Origin: Impatiens glandulifera
Taxonomy: Eukaryota; Streptophyta; Magnoliopsida; Ericales; Balsaminaceae
DNA: 64,000 bases
Assembly (NCBI RefSeq): GCF_907164915.1
Contig: NC_061867.1
Coordinates: forward strand, 49,231,852-49,295,851
Direction of reading: 5' to 3'
The notes under the pieces were generated by a model. The model searched no databases, was not told where the DNA came from, and saw only the letters and a list, made by a program, of their open reading frames with translations. This document shows, piece by piece, positions 14,424 to 25,370 of this stretch; the first letter of the stretch is position 1; each line of letters begins with the position of its first letter. The position numbers and the translations under genes were made by a program.

Positions 14424-14435
14424 GCTCTGATACCA
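14424..14435 (-). promoter_or_regulatory. Primer binding site, initiator Met tRNA
   Basis: The complement reads TGGTATCAGAGC, four bases inside the 5' LTR: the standard plant initiator-Met tRNA primer site for minus-strand DNA synthesis. Confidence 0.93.
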
Positions 14436-14438
14436 ATT

Positions 14439-14679
14439 TGTTGATAACAAGATGCCAAAATATATCTTTCTTATTATCTCAAATAGATTTTTACAACTCT
14501 TTATAGGAAAGCATAGACTCTTCATATGCTTGACTCTTCAAATTACAAAACAAAATTATTCTGCATATTAAATAGCTCTCACCCAAATCTCTTGGTTATC
14601 CCACTCACCCCTAGTTATTACTCTAGGATTATTAAACATCAAAAAACTAAATACCTTATTAATTAAAGTTTATTCAACA
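14439..14679 (-). repeat. 5' LTR of the intact Copia element
   Basis: A 241-bp LTR nearly identical to 10003-10243 (two differences found), followed by the second TCCTT at 14680-14684. It contains the element's promoter. Confidence 0.95.
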
Positions 14680-14719
14680 TCCTTCATTTGAGGCTCAACA
14701 ACCATCTTTCTTGTAACGT

Positions 14720-15500
14720 AACACCTTATTGGAGATAGTTTTTCCATTCGCTTTCTTCTTAGGTTCTCTACTCGATTTTCAGTTTTCCACCGAGAAACTC
14801 CACCCACTTTACAAGAATTCAAAATCAATATAAAAACTTAAATCAATATATATCAAAAAGTCATTTATATCAAAAATATCTATCATAAGTCAAACCTAAA
14901 TCAATATATCATGTCAAAACTTAAATCAATATCTATCTAAAAAATAAATCAATATCTATCAAAACCTAAATCAATATATATCCAAACTTATATTCAATAT
15001 CAAATCATGCCTAATCTATTATTAGCAATTTCAACTATGACCTAAGAATTTAAATTTAAATACCTAGATTTAAGGGAAACTCCGGTATCAAGTGGAACAA
15101 AAAAAACTTAGGTAACGCGAAGAAAACACGTCTTCAACAACTTCTTAATCTAGCACTCAACCAAAAAGAAATGAAATTAAAACACAAATTAGGAACCATT
15201 ACAAAGATTATATACAGAAGAAACTAAATTTGAATGACGTAATGTAACTATATATCGAAAGTATAACTCTTTCTGAGATGGAATGGGTTGCTTGGTCATG
15301 AAAAAAAGCTCTCTCTAGAAGAGACATTTTTTAATATTTAATAAAGAACACACAAATATATACAATAATGTCCAAGCATATTTCCAGTTAAAAACAACAG
15401 TTTATATGAAGAAAAATACAATCATTGTATTGCAGTAAAGGTTTATGAAGTCATTAAAACCTTCTAATTCATAGCATTAAGAATAACATGACAATCAATT
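14720..15500. other. Intergenic with AAATCAATAT-type minisatellite
   Basis: Between about 14815 and 15010 the motif CCTAAATCAATATxTATC recurs at least six times with variation. The rest shows no gene or element. Confidence 0.6.
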
Positions 15501-15904
15501 TCAATATGACTTAATAATTGTGATTGGCAATTTATCAATTGTTGTTATCACTTAATAATTGCGATTGGCAATATATCAATCCCCGATATGTTATATTAAT
15601 TTAATGGGTTCTAGTTCCATGATCGTTAATTTAAATATTTTTTTTAATATTATCAATAAAAATTTTATACACATGTATGTCCATGTAATTTTTTTTCAAA
15701 TCAATCTCAAAATCATTTAGTATTATCGGTATTGATAGGTATACATTCATTTCAAACTTTTTAAGGCAATTCCATGTTATAGCGATCGGTCTAGTTTCAA
15801 TCATTCATATATTTAAGAAATGACGATTAGTTACTTATCCAATCGTCACTAATAAAATCATAGCGATTGGTTACTTTTCCATTCGCTACTAATCTTCAAA
15901 AACG

Positions 15905-16395
15905 CGGCAAAACACCAATCTCTGTTTGATTTCGAATTAGAATATTAATTTAATTGAAAAAAAAAGTAAGCCTATCTATTTCGGGCGCTAAGACCTGGAG
16001 TTCTAGTGGTCGACTCAGTTCTTTCAAATTGTTTTTCATTATTAAGAAAAGGTAACGAAGATAAAATACGAGCTTGTTTTATAGCAATAGTAATTAATCG
16101 TTGTTGTTTTAAAGTCAATCTATTCACTCGTCTAGATAATATTTTTCCTTGTTCACTAATAAATCGACTAATTAAACTCATGTTTCTATAATCAATTCGA
16201 TCTCCCGATTGGATCGGGGGCAAACGTCTCCGAAAAAATCGCTTCGATTTAAGAAAAGGTCGCTTAGATTTATCCATGGTTTGTTTAGTTTATTCCTTAT
16301 TGCAAAAATCCTATTTTGGTGAGATCTAAATTCAATTAGAATTAATAAATAGGATTTGCTTTGGTTATTCAATTTTTTTTTTAAGTAATAATATA
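15905..16395 (-). other. Nuclear plastid DNA insertion (NUPT), rps18 region
   Basis: Contains a complete plastid rps18 gene plus its upstream spacer towards rpl33 (16278 to about 16395) and some downstream spacer. The exact edges are uncertain. On both sides the sequence returns to the CGATTGG-type repeats of the CACTA-like element, so the plastid piece lies inside it. Confidence 0.75.
15972..16277 (-). pseudogene. rps18: Plastid ribosomal protein S18 (bS18c), nuclear copy
   Basis: A full-length 101-residue frame starting MDKSKRPF with the plastid-type [11 protein letters not shown] start, the central RNA-binding part [15 protein letters not shown] and [17 protein letters not shown]. The protein belongs to the small subunit of the plastid ribosome. 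Here the gene lacks a transit peptide and a nuclear promoter and sits among transposon repeats, so it is called a non-functional transfer despite its open frame. The intact frame points to recent arrival. Confidence 0.9.
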
Positions 16396-16562
16396 TAAAT
16401 ATGGCGATTGGTTTTATAACCAATCGTATTTCATTTAAGTTAGTAGCGATTGGTTAAAGGACCAATCGCCATTACATGAGTAGTTGCGATTTGATTTCAT
16501 TCCAACAGTAGTAGCGATTGTTCTAAATACCAATCACTATGTTTGCTAGCTATTTGCTAGTG

Positions 16563-17150
16563 TATACATCTCTTAATTAAATTCTACAAACAAAAATTAA
16601 TACATTAATTTTTAAAATTAATTAGCAGTTTTTAAACTAACTAATTAACCGATTTAAATTGTTTTTTTTTTTTATTTTTACATTTTTTTAAGGACAAAAA
16701 CATATTTGACTATACAAAATTTCACTTTTCTTGACAAATTCAGTTGATACGGCCATGTTGTCTTTCCCCAAGACTAACCTTACAATTTAGAAAACTTAAT
16801 TTTTTTTTATTAAAAGATAATCTTTCTCCACATCATGAAGAGTTATTCCACAAAACTGTCCTCACATCCGCAACCATCAACTTCAAATTAATCATCTAAA
16901 AAAAAATCACCAAGACAATTTAAGAATTTAAACAAAAAAATTACTAAAAAAATAAAAATATAATTCTATTATAAAAATCCGAAATACAAATTTTGATTAG
17001 ACTAAAACGATAGAGTGGTCTTTGTGACTCATGAATACATGTTCACAAAAACATGCTCAAAATATTGAGTTCATACTTATATACTAAAATATATTTTATT
17101 TAAAATTTTTTTATATATTTTATTATTATTTATTAATACTTTTTAAAGTT

Positions 17151-17195
<45 letters not shown>

Positions 17196-17241
17196 AAATA
17201 AAAATAATCACACTCAATCTTACAGGCAAAAACTAGAGAAA
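16563..17241. other. AT-rich spacer, no gene seen
   Basis: Includes a (TA)n tract at 17157-17192. It ends with a 23-bp sequence (17219-17241) that recurs near 22539-22561, beyond the right end of the next CACTA element. Confidence 0.5.
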
Positions 17242-17459
17242 CACTAGTAAAAAAGTGTTTAATAGCGACAAAATTGGCGACAATTTCTTATTACCCGTTG
17301 CCATTTATTAAAAGAAAACTGGAATAAAAAAAAATACTAACTTAAATAGCCACCGTACTTTTATACTGTGACCATACCTTTTTTTAATATTAATTATATA
17401 TACAGACACTTCATATTTATACAGGGCTTCCTCCCAAGCGACAACTTACAGAGGAAATT

Positions 17460-19300
17460 TACTTAAAATAATTTGATCTTCTCCCACATCATCGTTGTTC
17501 TTGTGATGGAGAACTCCTCGTATTTTCCCACGTCGACTCACACATTGACATTGTCTTGCACATCGAATGTTCTTCTCGCATGTTTCATTGTCGCAACTCG
17601 CAATGGATTCTTCCACAGTCGTTGACCTTGAACGGCTTCCCTAGACAACATTCATCGACATTGGTGACCACATCGGCTTCTTGTTATGCAACATTATTGA
17701 ACATATCAACCATCATTAGTTACGTTCTTCTTCCTTGAATCATCTTTCTCATCTATTTATTTCTAAGGTCTTTCACATTTTCAGTTTGAGGAGGACTTCA
17801 TATTCCTTCTAAATTCTATCACATAGCACCAGCTTGCTCCTTGTTAGGTAACAAATATCAATTTTCTGAAATATTTAAGTATGTGCGCCAAGTGTTTGAT
17901 AAAAAGTCTTAGATAATTTGTCATTATAAATACACATAATTTCTTATACACTTTCCTGTTCACATGTTTTTGTTGTCTTAAGTATTGATATTTCATTTTC
18001 TATTCAATCAATTTCAATGTTAATAGTATATCTTTGAAAACAGAGGTTTTAATGTATTTGATAATGAAAAATCTTCACAATGAATCAAATTTTAATATCT
18101 TCTTACATTAAGTGCAGACTCTTTAAAAGACCACTATACTAATAATACAGTACATTTCCAATATTTCTTATTTTGTATATATTTGTTATTAGAAAACAAA
18201 GATGCTAGATTAATAAAAGAGTTTGCTCAACTTGTGGATACTTGTGATAGTAATCAAAACGTCTGAGTTCATTATGATACTTGTTTTATGTGTACATTAA
18301 TGCTTCACAAATGAACCAAAAGTGTAATAACATGAAGAAGAACAAGACTCATTGTATTAGTTTTGTATTAATTTTTTATTCTTCTAGTGTGAAGAGGGAA
18401 TAAGGGTTTTTTAATGACGATGAACGACAAATACTAGCCATCTTTGAGAGGTGATATAAACTATAATTTTTAATCTAAATTATAATATATATATATTGGA
18501 GTTCTTCTGATGTTTTTTTCCGTTTTTATAGAAATAAAATTTTCTACAATTACAAACAACTAAATATTTAGAAGTTTTTGACTGAAATAGAAGACGGTGG
18601 AGCTAGATGAATATATTGATGTGCGGTATCCCATATTCGATTATTTAGTTGTGTAGTTGCTGAATTCGCTTGGATTTGAAGAAGGGAAAATTTTCGAGTC
18701 AAATTCATTTGATTTAGACTTTGTTCATCCAACTAATTTAACTAATCTCTATGGACAGAAAAAGGTATTATATGGATTTGTTCATTTAACTAATTTTATA
18801 TATTTACTTTCTTAGTATTAAAAGTATGGTATTTGATGTCTTGGACATTTGACTCTCTTACAATTTTTCTGGTTTGTAATTAATAATTTTCTTGTTCATT
18901 GCTTTAGATTCAATCATTTGATTGAATTCTGATCTCGAAACAATTTGTGGCAGTATTTGGAAGAGAAGTATCCCCAAATTATACTACTTCCAACTTATCC
19001 CTGACTGGTCTTCAGGTTGTGATCTTCTTCTTTAATTATTCACATAAGAAAATTATTTGGTTATCCAATTATATCTTCAGAAAGAATGAAGAAATCATAA
19101 TTCTTCGATCACTTTCACATGTGTTCATGGGGTGCTGGGGGTTTATTGGTCATATTCACAAATTACAAACTGCAATTGGCATTTTGGACATAACTAATCA
19201 TCTTTGTTGATTTGATCATCTTCTTTATTGATTGGCTTAGTCGAAGGAGTTCCTCTTTCTTGTTATTGGTGTGGTTAAGGATCATTTCATCGACTTAGGA
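17460..19300. other. CACTA interior of unknown origin
   Basis: This part is less AT-rich than its surroundings and has short open stretches, for example near 18595-18760, but no family was recognised. It may be a second captured fragment or ordinary CACTA interior. Confidence 0.35.
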
Positions 19301-19435
19301 TTTGAGTTATTGCTAGATTCTAGGTTCAATTTAGGTTAAACCGTAGCACTTCCGGTGGATCATCCTTTTCCTTGGTAATTGTTGTTTGTATGAGCTTATG
19401 AGTTCGGAATATAGAGAATTAAGCTGTGAATTGGA

Positions 19436-21432
19436 TTTTGCTTAATTTTAGGAAGATCAGTGATAGGGCATATGTGGTTAATAATGCACTCGCCTGTGTT
19501 GAAAGGGTAACGAGTGATATGTTGATTGGTCCAGACTTGGCGATCAACATTGAACAATGTGGCATCATAAACATTGATCCTATTCCTGGGTACTCTTCTT
19601 TGCCTCCTTTTTTCACTAATTATGCATCATATATTCTCTTGGTTTCATTTGATTTGTAAAAATGATACGATTTATGTACTTTGTTACTTTGTCTGTTTGT
19701 TCTTGCTTGTAGGCAAGCAAAAGATGCCCTGAAGCTGCTAAAGAAATGGTTGGGCAGTAAGAGTCCTAAAACCCAACTCCTTGCTCTTTTTGTGAGCATC
19801 TTTTATATAATATTTTTTCCCTGCTAAATAAAGATACGGGAAGCTAGTGTGGTAAAATTTTAAATATTTTGACTAGGTATTGGAGACCTGAGTAAAAATT
19901 GCGGGGAGCATGTTTTTCAGCAAATTGTTGAGTGAGATATCTTACATGAGATGGTGAAGATAGTAAAGAAGAAGGTGCAATTTCTACTTTCTTATTTCTC
20001 TCTACTCTTTCACCTCCTGCTCTAGAACTCATCTATAGATGCAAAAATGTTTTTGATACTAACATTGTGGCTACTATCTTCTACTATGCAGCTAGATTTA
20101 AGTATAAGAGAGAATACATTGATTTTGATTGATACATAGCAAGAAGCTTTAGGAGGGTCAAGAGGGAAATTTCCCCAATATTACGGTGCATTCATTGAAC
20201 TGAGAGTAAATGCATTAATTACCCCTTTTTTGGGTTCATCTGATATGTTTTTCACGAATTTCAAATTTCTTTTGTCATATTGACTTAGTGCACAAAAATT
20301 CAGTTTCTCTTTTCGTATCAAACTTGAGTAATGGCTCTTTGTCGATTTGGATGAGAGTCTTTTATTTGCACATATTGTTTCTTGTCAAATCCCTACTATT
20401 CTTGTTCCCAAAATTTTCAAACGAATCCTAACACTTATTTGTTCCAAATAATAATATGATTATGATCGTTAAAAAAATCTATATACCAAATGAAATAAAA
20501 ACAAAATAGATTATAATTTGGATCATGATCTAAAATTTAATTTGTATGTGAATATGTGATTATGTAGTTATCTTTTAAAGCTCACTGGATACTTTGTGAA
20601 TTGCAGGCTACTGGAGTGGAATTTCCTCCACGAGAAGAGAACACTATGTCGATATTTATTCCACCACAGACCCAACCAATTAGTCACCCTCCTTCTGCAG
20701 CTTACCCTCACTCAATATATGAATAAGCGGCTGGTCAGGCCTCTCTTGAGACTGATTATATAGTTGCAATGAGGTAATACTGACATGTCCATCTATATCA
20801 GTATTTATTTTTCATATTTTGTCACTTTTGATTTTTGATTTTTTCATTTGGTTGTCCTTTACTTGACATACCATAAAGGACCCTATATATTCAAACTTCT
20901 CCTGATTTTTATCTTGGTTTAAAGCCTCAGTTTAGAGAATGTGTTTATACTTTTTTGGAATATTTTTGTGTGGATGAAAAGTTATAGTATTTGAGGTCTG
21001 CAACCAATTGCATATTAAAGAACCCATGTAAAAGGTGTAACATGCTGGTTGTCTGGTTGAACAGTAATAATGTACATTTATTCTTTATTTGATAGGTTGA
21101 TTTACATGCCTCAGTTCCATGAATAGTTTTTTTTTATCTCAGGGTTAGTTATTGTACGTGTTGTTGGCTAGAGTTTTAATATTTATTTCATATGGAGCTT
21201 GTCTGTGTTGTTGGCTAGAATTTTAATATTTGTTTTATATGGAGTTTGTCTGTGTTGTTGGCTAGAGTTTTAATATTTGTTTTATATGGAGTTTGTTTGT
21301 GTTGTTGGCTAGAGTTTTCATATTTGTTTCATATGGAGCTTGTCTGAGATTCAAAATGTTGAGGGATTGACATATGTTTTATTGGAAATGCTAAGTGCTT
21401 TGAATCCAATGAATCATCAGGTGGGATCCCCT
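19436..21432 (+). pseudogene. Captured TOM1-LIKE (TOL) gene fragment, VHS domain
   Basis: Exon-like blocks in the right order match plant TOM1-like proteins (ubiquitin-binding ESCRT-0-like sorting factors). They are: SDMLIGPD and [13 protein letters not shown] (19510-19580); QAKDALKLLKKWLGSKSPKTQ (19714-19776); LETLSKNCGEHVFQQIVE (about 19878-19932) and HEMVKIVKKK; then DLSIREN (about 20096), the GKFPQYYGAFIELR region (about 20165-20205), GVEFPPREEN with PPQTQPISHP (20613-20690), and EIQNVEGL with ALNP (about 21348-21410). Introns are kept, so capture was at the DNA level. Stops after IVE (19933), in LIDT*QEA (about 20135) and after SIYE (20727) abolish function. The GAT-domain end and the C-terminus are missing. 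Confidence 0.85.
21157..21344 (+). repeat. 47-bp minisatellite, four copies
   Basis: Four direct copies of a unit with TTGTTGGCTAGAGTTTT and ATATGGAGTTTGTCT, spaced 47 bp apart (starts near 21161, 21208, 21255, 21302). It lies in an intron-like part of the captured TOL gene. Confidence 0.9.
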
Positions 21433-22631
21433 TAAAAAGCATGCATTTTTTGATTTAATGCAAACAAATTATGTTAATTGTTCTCTATTTTCTGCTTGTT
21501 TTTCAGTATAGAAGATTAAAAGAGTCCATTTATGTATATATATTTTTTAGTATATTTGTTGCAAGGTACTAAATATATTTTGATTTTCAAAGTTACACGT
21601 TTTTATTCCTTAGTAGTTGTTCTTATAATCTAGGTTGTGATATTGATGAAAAAGAAGGGTACATGATTGCTTAGTAGTTGTTCTTGTCATCAGGTTGTGA
21701 AATTGATGAAATTGATGAAGGTTCTTATTGATATATAAGTGTGACCAGGTTGAGACATAATAATGTGACAAATGTTGAGATACTATCTGATTTTTACAAA
21801 GAGAGAAATTATAAAGAAGACAATGGGTGAATCTAATAAGGTATGATTGAATTGATAGATTGACTCTCCGTTTCTTAGTTAGTTTGCAATCTTTTATATT
21901 CTCAGTTGAAAATAAAATCAATTGAGTGAAAATTAATAAATATCAGGTGATAAATATGAGGAAGAATCAAGAAGAAGAGCAGGAGGAAATAACCAGCTTA
22001 TGTTCTTCCATTTTTGTTTGCATTCTACTTCACAGAATATTGTCCGAATGGAGGCATAATGTCAAATTTCATATTTTCTAGAATCATTTGCAAAAATAAT
22101 ATCACCTAATATTATTCTTTTAAAGAAATTATTTGTGAATGAAATCTAATGTATATTATTCTTTAGATTACTTAATAATAATATTGTCTATTATTAATTA
22201 ATTTTGATAATATATTTTTATAGTTTTAAAAAGATTAATAATGTATAGTAATAAAAAATATAATAATTAAAATACTAAATTGATAAAGGGCATATTTAGC
22301 GACTGTATATTATTCCTGTAGCCAAAATTAGCCACGGTATATGAATCCTGTAGCCAAAATTAGCTACGGCAGCAATAGCTACGACTGGCAACAGGCATCC
22401 TTACTGTCGCTGTTGCTATTTAGCGATGGGAAATTACCATTAGCGACGGTGTTTACCGTTGTTGTTTCTCTTATTTTTACTAGTGAAACAATATTAAAAA
22501 TATATCAGATTCATACTCATAAATCCAAACCGAACAAACCTTACAGGCAAAAACTAGAGAAACAAGTGAAAGTGAAGGAACATAATCAAAAGAAGATAAT
22601 TAAATTCTAGATTCTTAGAAAAGCTTATTTT

Positions 22632-23070
22632 CTAAACCATAGATTTCTTCTGAATGATACTTAAGAGATAGTTATTATGCTTCAACAGCTGATCAAGGCG
22701 AGCTCGTTTCTCCTCACTTTGAGTCTCCATCAGAAGATTCAGATCATTATTCTCAACCTTAAGTTTCACAAACTCATCTTCCATCTCTTCAACCAACTTT
22801 TCCCATCTCATCAAGCTTCAATTTCAAATCATTAGTCTCTTCTGTTTGATCATCAACAACCCGTCTCAATTCTTCAATTTTCCGAGCCATGACCTTCTTC
22901 TCCTCCTCCTCAACAGCTTTCTTTTTCCATTCTAGCAATTTCAGCGAGTAACACGATCCACTGGGCGACCATGTTGGGTTATACGATGAAGGTTTATATT
23001 TGACGAGATAGTCAATACATTCAAGGAGGGGTTCAAGGGTACTTTCGGAAACAAAGGACCCATCTCCCAC
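22632..23070 (-). pseudogene. Coiled-coil protein, family copy C, frameshifted
   Basis: The N-terminal frame (from 23070, MGDGSFVSE) carries ARKIEELRRVVDDQTEETN and LKLKLDE, matching copies B and D, and stops at about 22789. The rest continues in another frame from about 22814 (WEKLVEEMEDEF) and ends at 22632. A single frameshift near 22800 separates the two. Between the start and residue 60 the family's KSKASLES block is replaced by a tryptophan/proline-containing stretch. No hydrophobic tail is present. It is adjacent to the right end of the CACTA element. Confidence 0.7.
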
Positions 23071-23365
23071 TATTCTAGATAGGATAGCTGGTTGTGAATA
23101 TGGTTACCATTTGTGAACAGTTTCCTAAACTAACCTTGTTTGGCGTTCACTTTCCTAAACTAACCTAGTTTGTTCATTTATTTCCAAACTAACCTAGTTT
23201 ACTATTTAAACTCATTTTTTTTTTTTTTTACATTTCAAATTTAAATTATTATTTATATAAACTAAATTATTTATATTTTAAATTATTATTTTTATAAATT
23301 TGATTATTTATATTTTGATATATAATTTAAATTATTTTTTTATAAATTTAATTACTTATATTTTA

Positions 23366-23404
<39 letters not shown>

Positions 23405-23513
23405 CATTTCAATTCTCATTTATATAGTGTAATAAATATTTTATTTAGTATTCTAATAAATAATTGATAAATACTAATAAATTTAAAACATTTTAACCAT
23501 AATAATATAATAA
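23071..23513. other. Spacer with short tandem motif and (TA)n
   Basis: TTTCCTAAACTAACCTxGTTTG recurs three times at 23120-23205. A (TA)n tract lies at 23369-23400. No gene was seen. Confidence 0.6.
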
Positions 23514-23640
23514 TTAAATATTCTTAAAAACTATTACAATCATCATTTATCTAAATTATTGACGATTTTGCTCATAATAATTAAATATTCTTAAAAACTA
23601 TTACAATCATCATTTATCTAAATTATTGACGATTTTGCTC
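23514..23640. repeat. 67-bp direct duplication at the MULE gene 3' end
   Basis: 23514-23573 and 23581-23640 are identical over 60 bp, with an ATAATAA spacer. The second copy overlaps the last codons and stop of the transposase frame. Confidence 0.9.
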
Positions 23641-25128
23641 AGGACAACGTTGGCTACGTCTCGTATGACCTTTTTGGCCACATCTCCCACAAATGATGGT
23701 TCTTCGTGGGTTATCCATTTCGGTTCGAATACGCTGGCTTTGACCTCGTTGGTTTTTCTTCTTTCTCAAATTTTCATTGGGAACAAGATTACCATATTTC
23801 TCCCAATCATGTGCTATTGGGAACGTCCAATATGATTCATTAGGTATGGGGTGAAAATCATACTGCCACATCTCAGAAAGTGTTGTTAGATTGTGATATG
23901 TATCGATGTATTTAACCCAATCGAGATTGCACACTATACAACCAACAACTATATGTGAACATGGAGAGTGATAACGACACCATTTTCCACAAGAACAAAA
24001 ACCTTTACATAGGTCAATGATATGTTTGTTGCCACCTTTCCAAAAACCATTATTAGTTCTGTAACGTGCAATAGTCACCTCAAAGATTCCAGTTTGCTCA
24101 TTGTATGGAATAACTGTGTGTGCTGATGCCTTGCTTTCGATATTTTCAAATAATTTTCTTGACATATTGCAATAAGTATACCCATTTTGAAGATCATTCA
24201 AAGTTTGAGTACGCCTTTCTGCAACAAGTTTTACAGAGCGATAATATATATATTCCACCATTGACGTGATCGGAAGAAAACGAGCAGACCTTAAGATACC
24301 ATTGAAACTTTCGACCATATTTGTTGTTGCTTGACCGTAACGATATCCTCCATCGTGAGACATAGTCCACATCTCTAATGGAATATTTCGTAACCATTTT
24401 TCAGCATCGGGATTAAGCTCTTTGATTTGTCTCATCGCATCTTCGAATTTTCTCACTTGACTATTATTTCCGGCCACCCAACATAACATCTTCAAATGTG
24501 ATCCAGGATAAGCTGAACTAAAATTACTACGGACATGGTAGAGACAAAAACGATGTATACCCATGTCTCTAGTGAAGCCATTTTGTTCTTTCTTCATTGC
24601 TTCAATGATTCCAGCATGACGGTCTGAAATTATGCACACTCCCGTTCTACTTCGACATATAAATCTACGAAGGCGACGTAGAAACCATGACCAGTTGGCT
24701 GTTGTTTCTTCATTGACTATAGCATAAGCAAGTGGGTATTGATGGTTATTAGAATCAAATCCCATTGCAATTAATAATTTCCCGTTATATCTTCCTTTCA
24801 AGAATGTACCATCTATACTGATAACTGGCCGAGCATGTTGCCACCCATCAGCTATCGGTTTGAATGCCCACCATGCACGCTTAAACACCGACGTGTGGAG
24901 TTTTGTAACATCGACCACAGCTTCAATCGAAACACTCGTGCCTGGATTAAAATGCATCAAAGCACTTAAAAATTTAGGAAGTTTAGAATAAGAGATCGTC
25001 CAATCACCATACACCTCCGATATTGCCTTTTGTTTTGCCAACCAAGCCTTCTTGTAGCTAACATGATATTTATACATTGCCAGTATTTGATTCCTTATGT
25101 TATTCACTTTCAAGTATGGCCCCTCCAT
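23623..25128 (-). CDS. MULE (Mutator-like) transposase, N-terminally incomplete
   Basis: A 501-residue open frame. The DDE transposase core is present: SIDGTFLKGRYNG (first D, about residue 105), ISDRHAGI (second D, about 169), and a later ESFNG region. A SWIM zinc finger C-x-C-x(n)-C-x-H (CSCGKWCRYHSPCSH, about 380-394) follows, then a basic stretch and a C-terminal zinc knuckle with CGRCGQKGH. It would cut and paste a Mutator-like element. The MuDR N-terminal DNA-binding domain is absent. The upstream sequence to 25370 has only a short open stretch that does not resemble it. No terminal inverted repeats were found. It may be a decayed element or a gene on the way to domestication. Confidence 0.85.
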   Translation of the reverse strand: MEGPYLKVNNIRNQILAMYKYHVSYKKAWLAKQKAISEVYGDWTISYSKLPKFLSALMHFNPGTSVSIEAVVDVTKLHTSVFKRAWWAFKPIADGWQHARPVISIDGTFLKGRYNGKLLIAMGFDSNNHQYPLAYAIVNEETTANWSWFLRRLRRFICRSRTGVCIISDRHAGIIEAMKKEQNGFTRDMGIHRFCLYHVRSNFSSAYPGSHLKMLCWVAGNNSQVRKFEDAMRQIKELNPDAEKWLRNIPLEMWTMSHDGGYRYGQATTNMVESFNGILRSARFLPITSMVEYIYYRSVKLVAERRTQTLNDLQNGYTYCNMSRKLFENIESKASAHTVIPYNEQTGIFEVTIARYRTNNGFWKGGNKHIIDLCKGFCSCGKWCRYHSPCSHIVVGCIVCNLDWVKYIDTYHNLTTLSEMWQYDFHPIPNESYWTFPIAHDWEKYGNLVPNENLRKKKNQRGQSQRIRTEMDNPRRTIICGRCGQKGHTRRSQRCPEQNRQ

Positions 25129-25370
25129 TATCTAAATATGTAAATTTAAAATAATAAATAACAACTCAAAATATATAAAAGATCAACAATATTAGATATA
25201 AAAAATATTCTTACTTGTTGCTTTATAACACTTCCAATCATTTTTGACATGAATTATTCATGGCAACGTTGTTGAGGATCTTCTCTGTTGTAAACCATGG
25301 CACATTAGGAATATGTCCATCCATATTTGTTGGGTCATTAGTCTGAATATTCTCTTCTTCACCGTCACTA
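25129..25370 (-). other. Upstream of the MULE frame, possible short exon
   Basis: On the minus strand about 40 codons (including DPTNMDGHIPNVPWF) are open between about 25370 and 25250 before a stop. No family was recognised. It ends exactly where Helitron-type repeats begin at 25371. Confidence 0.3.

Larger units (their letters stand above)
10003..14679 (-). mobile_element. Complete Ty1/Copia LTR retrotransposon
   Basis: The 4677-bp element lies in minus orientation. It has two 241-bp LTRs, each TGTTGA...TCAACA, a 5-bp target duplication TCCTT, an initiator-Met tRNA primer site, a polypurine tract and one intact gag-pol frame. The LTRs differ at only two positions I could find (A/G in CATATGCTTxACTC, C/T in AGCTCxCACC). 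It is therefore a young and potentially active insertion. It interrupts coiled-coil copy B. Confidence 0.95.
15500..16562. mobile_element. CACTA-like element remnant with subterminal repeats
   Basis: The right end, read on the complement, starts CACTAGCAAATAGC. The motif TAGCGATTGGT and its complement recur near 15779, 15830, 15863, 16404, 16443-16470 and 16511-16535, including a pair in inverted arrangement around 16444-16470. Clustered short repeats near the ends, in both orientations, are typical of CACTA elements, where transposase binds. The left end was not located, and no transposase is encoded. The middle is filled by plastid DNA. Confidence 0.5.
17242..22485. mobile_element. Non-autonomous CACTA transposon carrying a captured host gene (Pack-CACTA-like)
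   Basis: The 5244-bp element begins CACTAGTAAAAA at 17242 and ends with the inverted copy at 22485. Both ends are flanked by AAA, a possible 3-bp target duplication. Subterminal motifs of the TAGCGACGG/TAGCCACGG type cluster within about 130 bp of the left end and about 200 bp of the right end. No CACTA transposase was recognised. The interior holds an intron-containing copy of a TOM1-LIKE gene (19436-21432) and other unidentified transcribed-looking sequence (17460-19200), so this is a gene-capturing, non-autonomous element. Confidence 0.8.

Noticed and set aside
15972..16277. rps18 as evidence that the window is plastid DNA
   Set aside because: Only about 0.5 kb is plastid-like. Flanks are nuclear transposon sequence, and all other genes are nuclear with introns.
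19426..19659. 77-codon frame as an independent gene
   Set aside because: It is an exon plus intron read-through of the captured TOM1-LIKE fragment.
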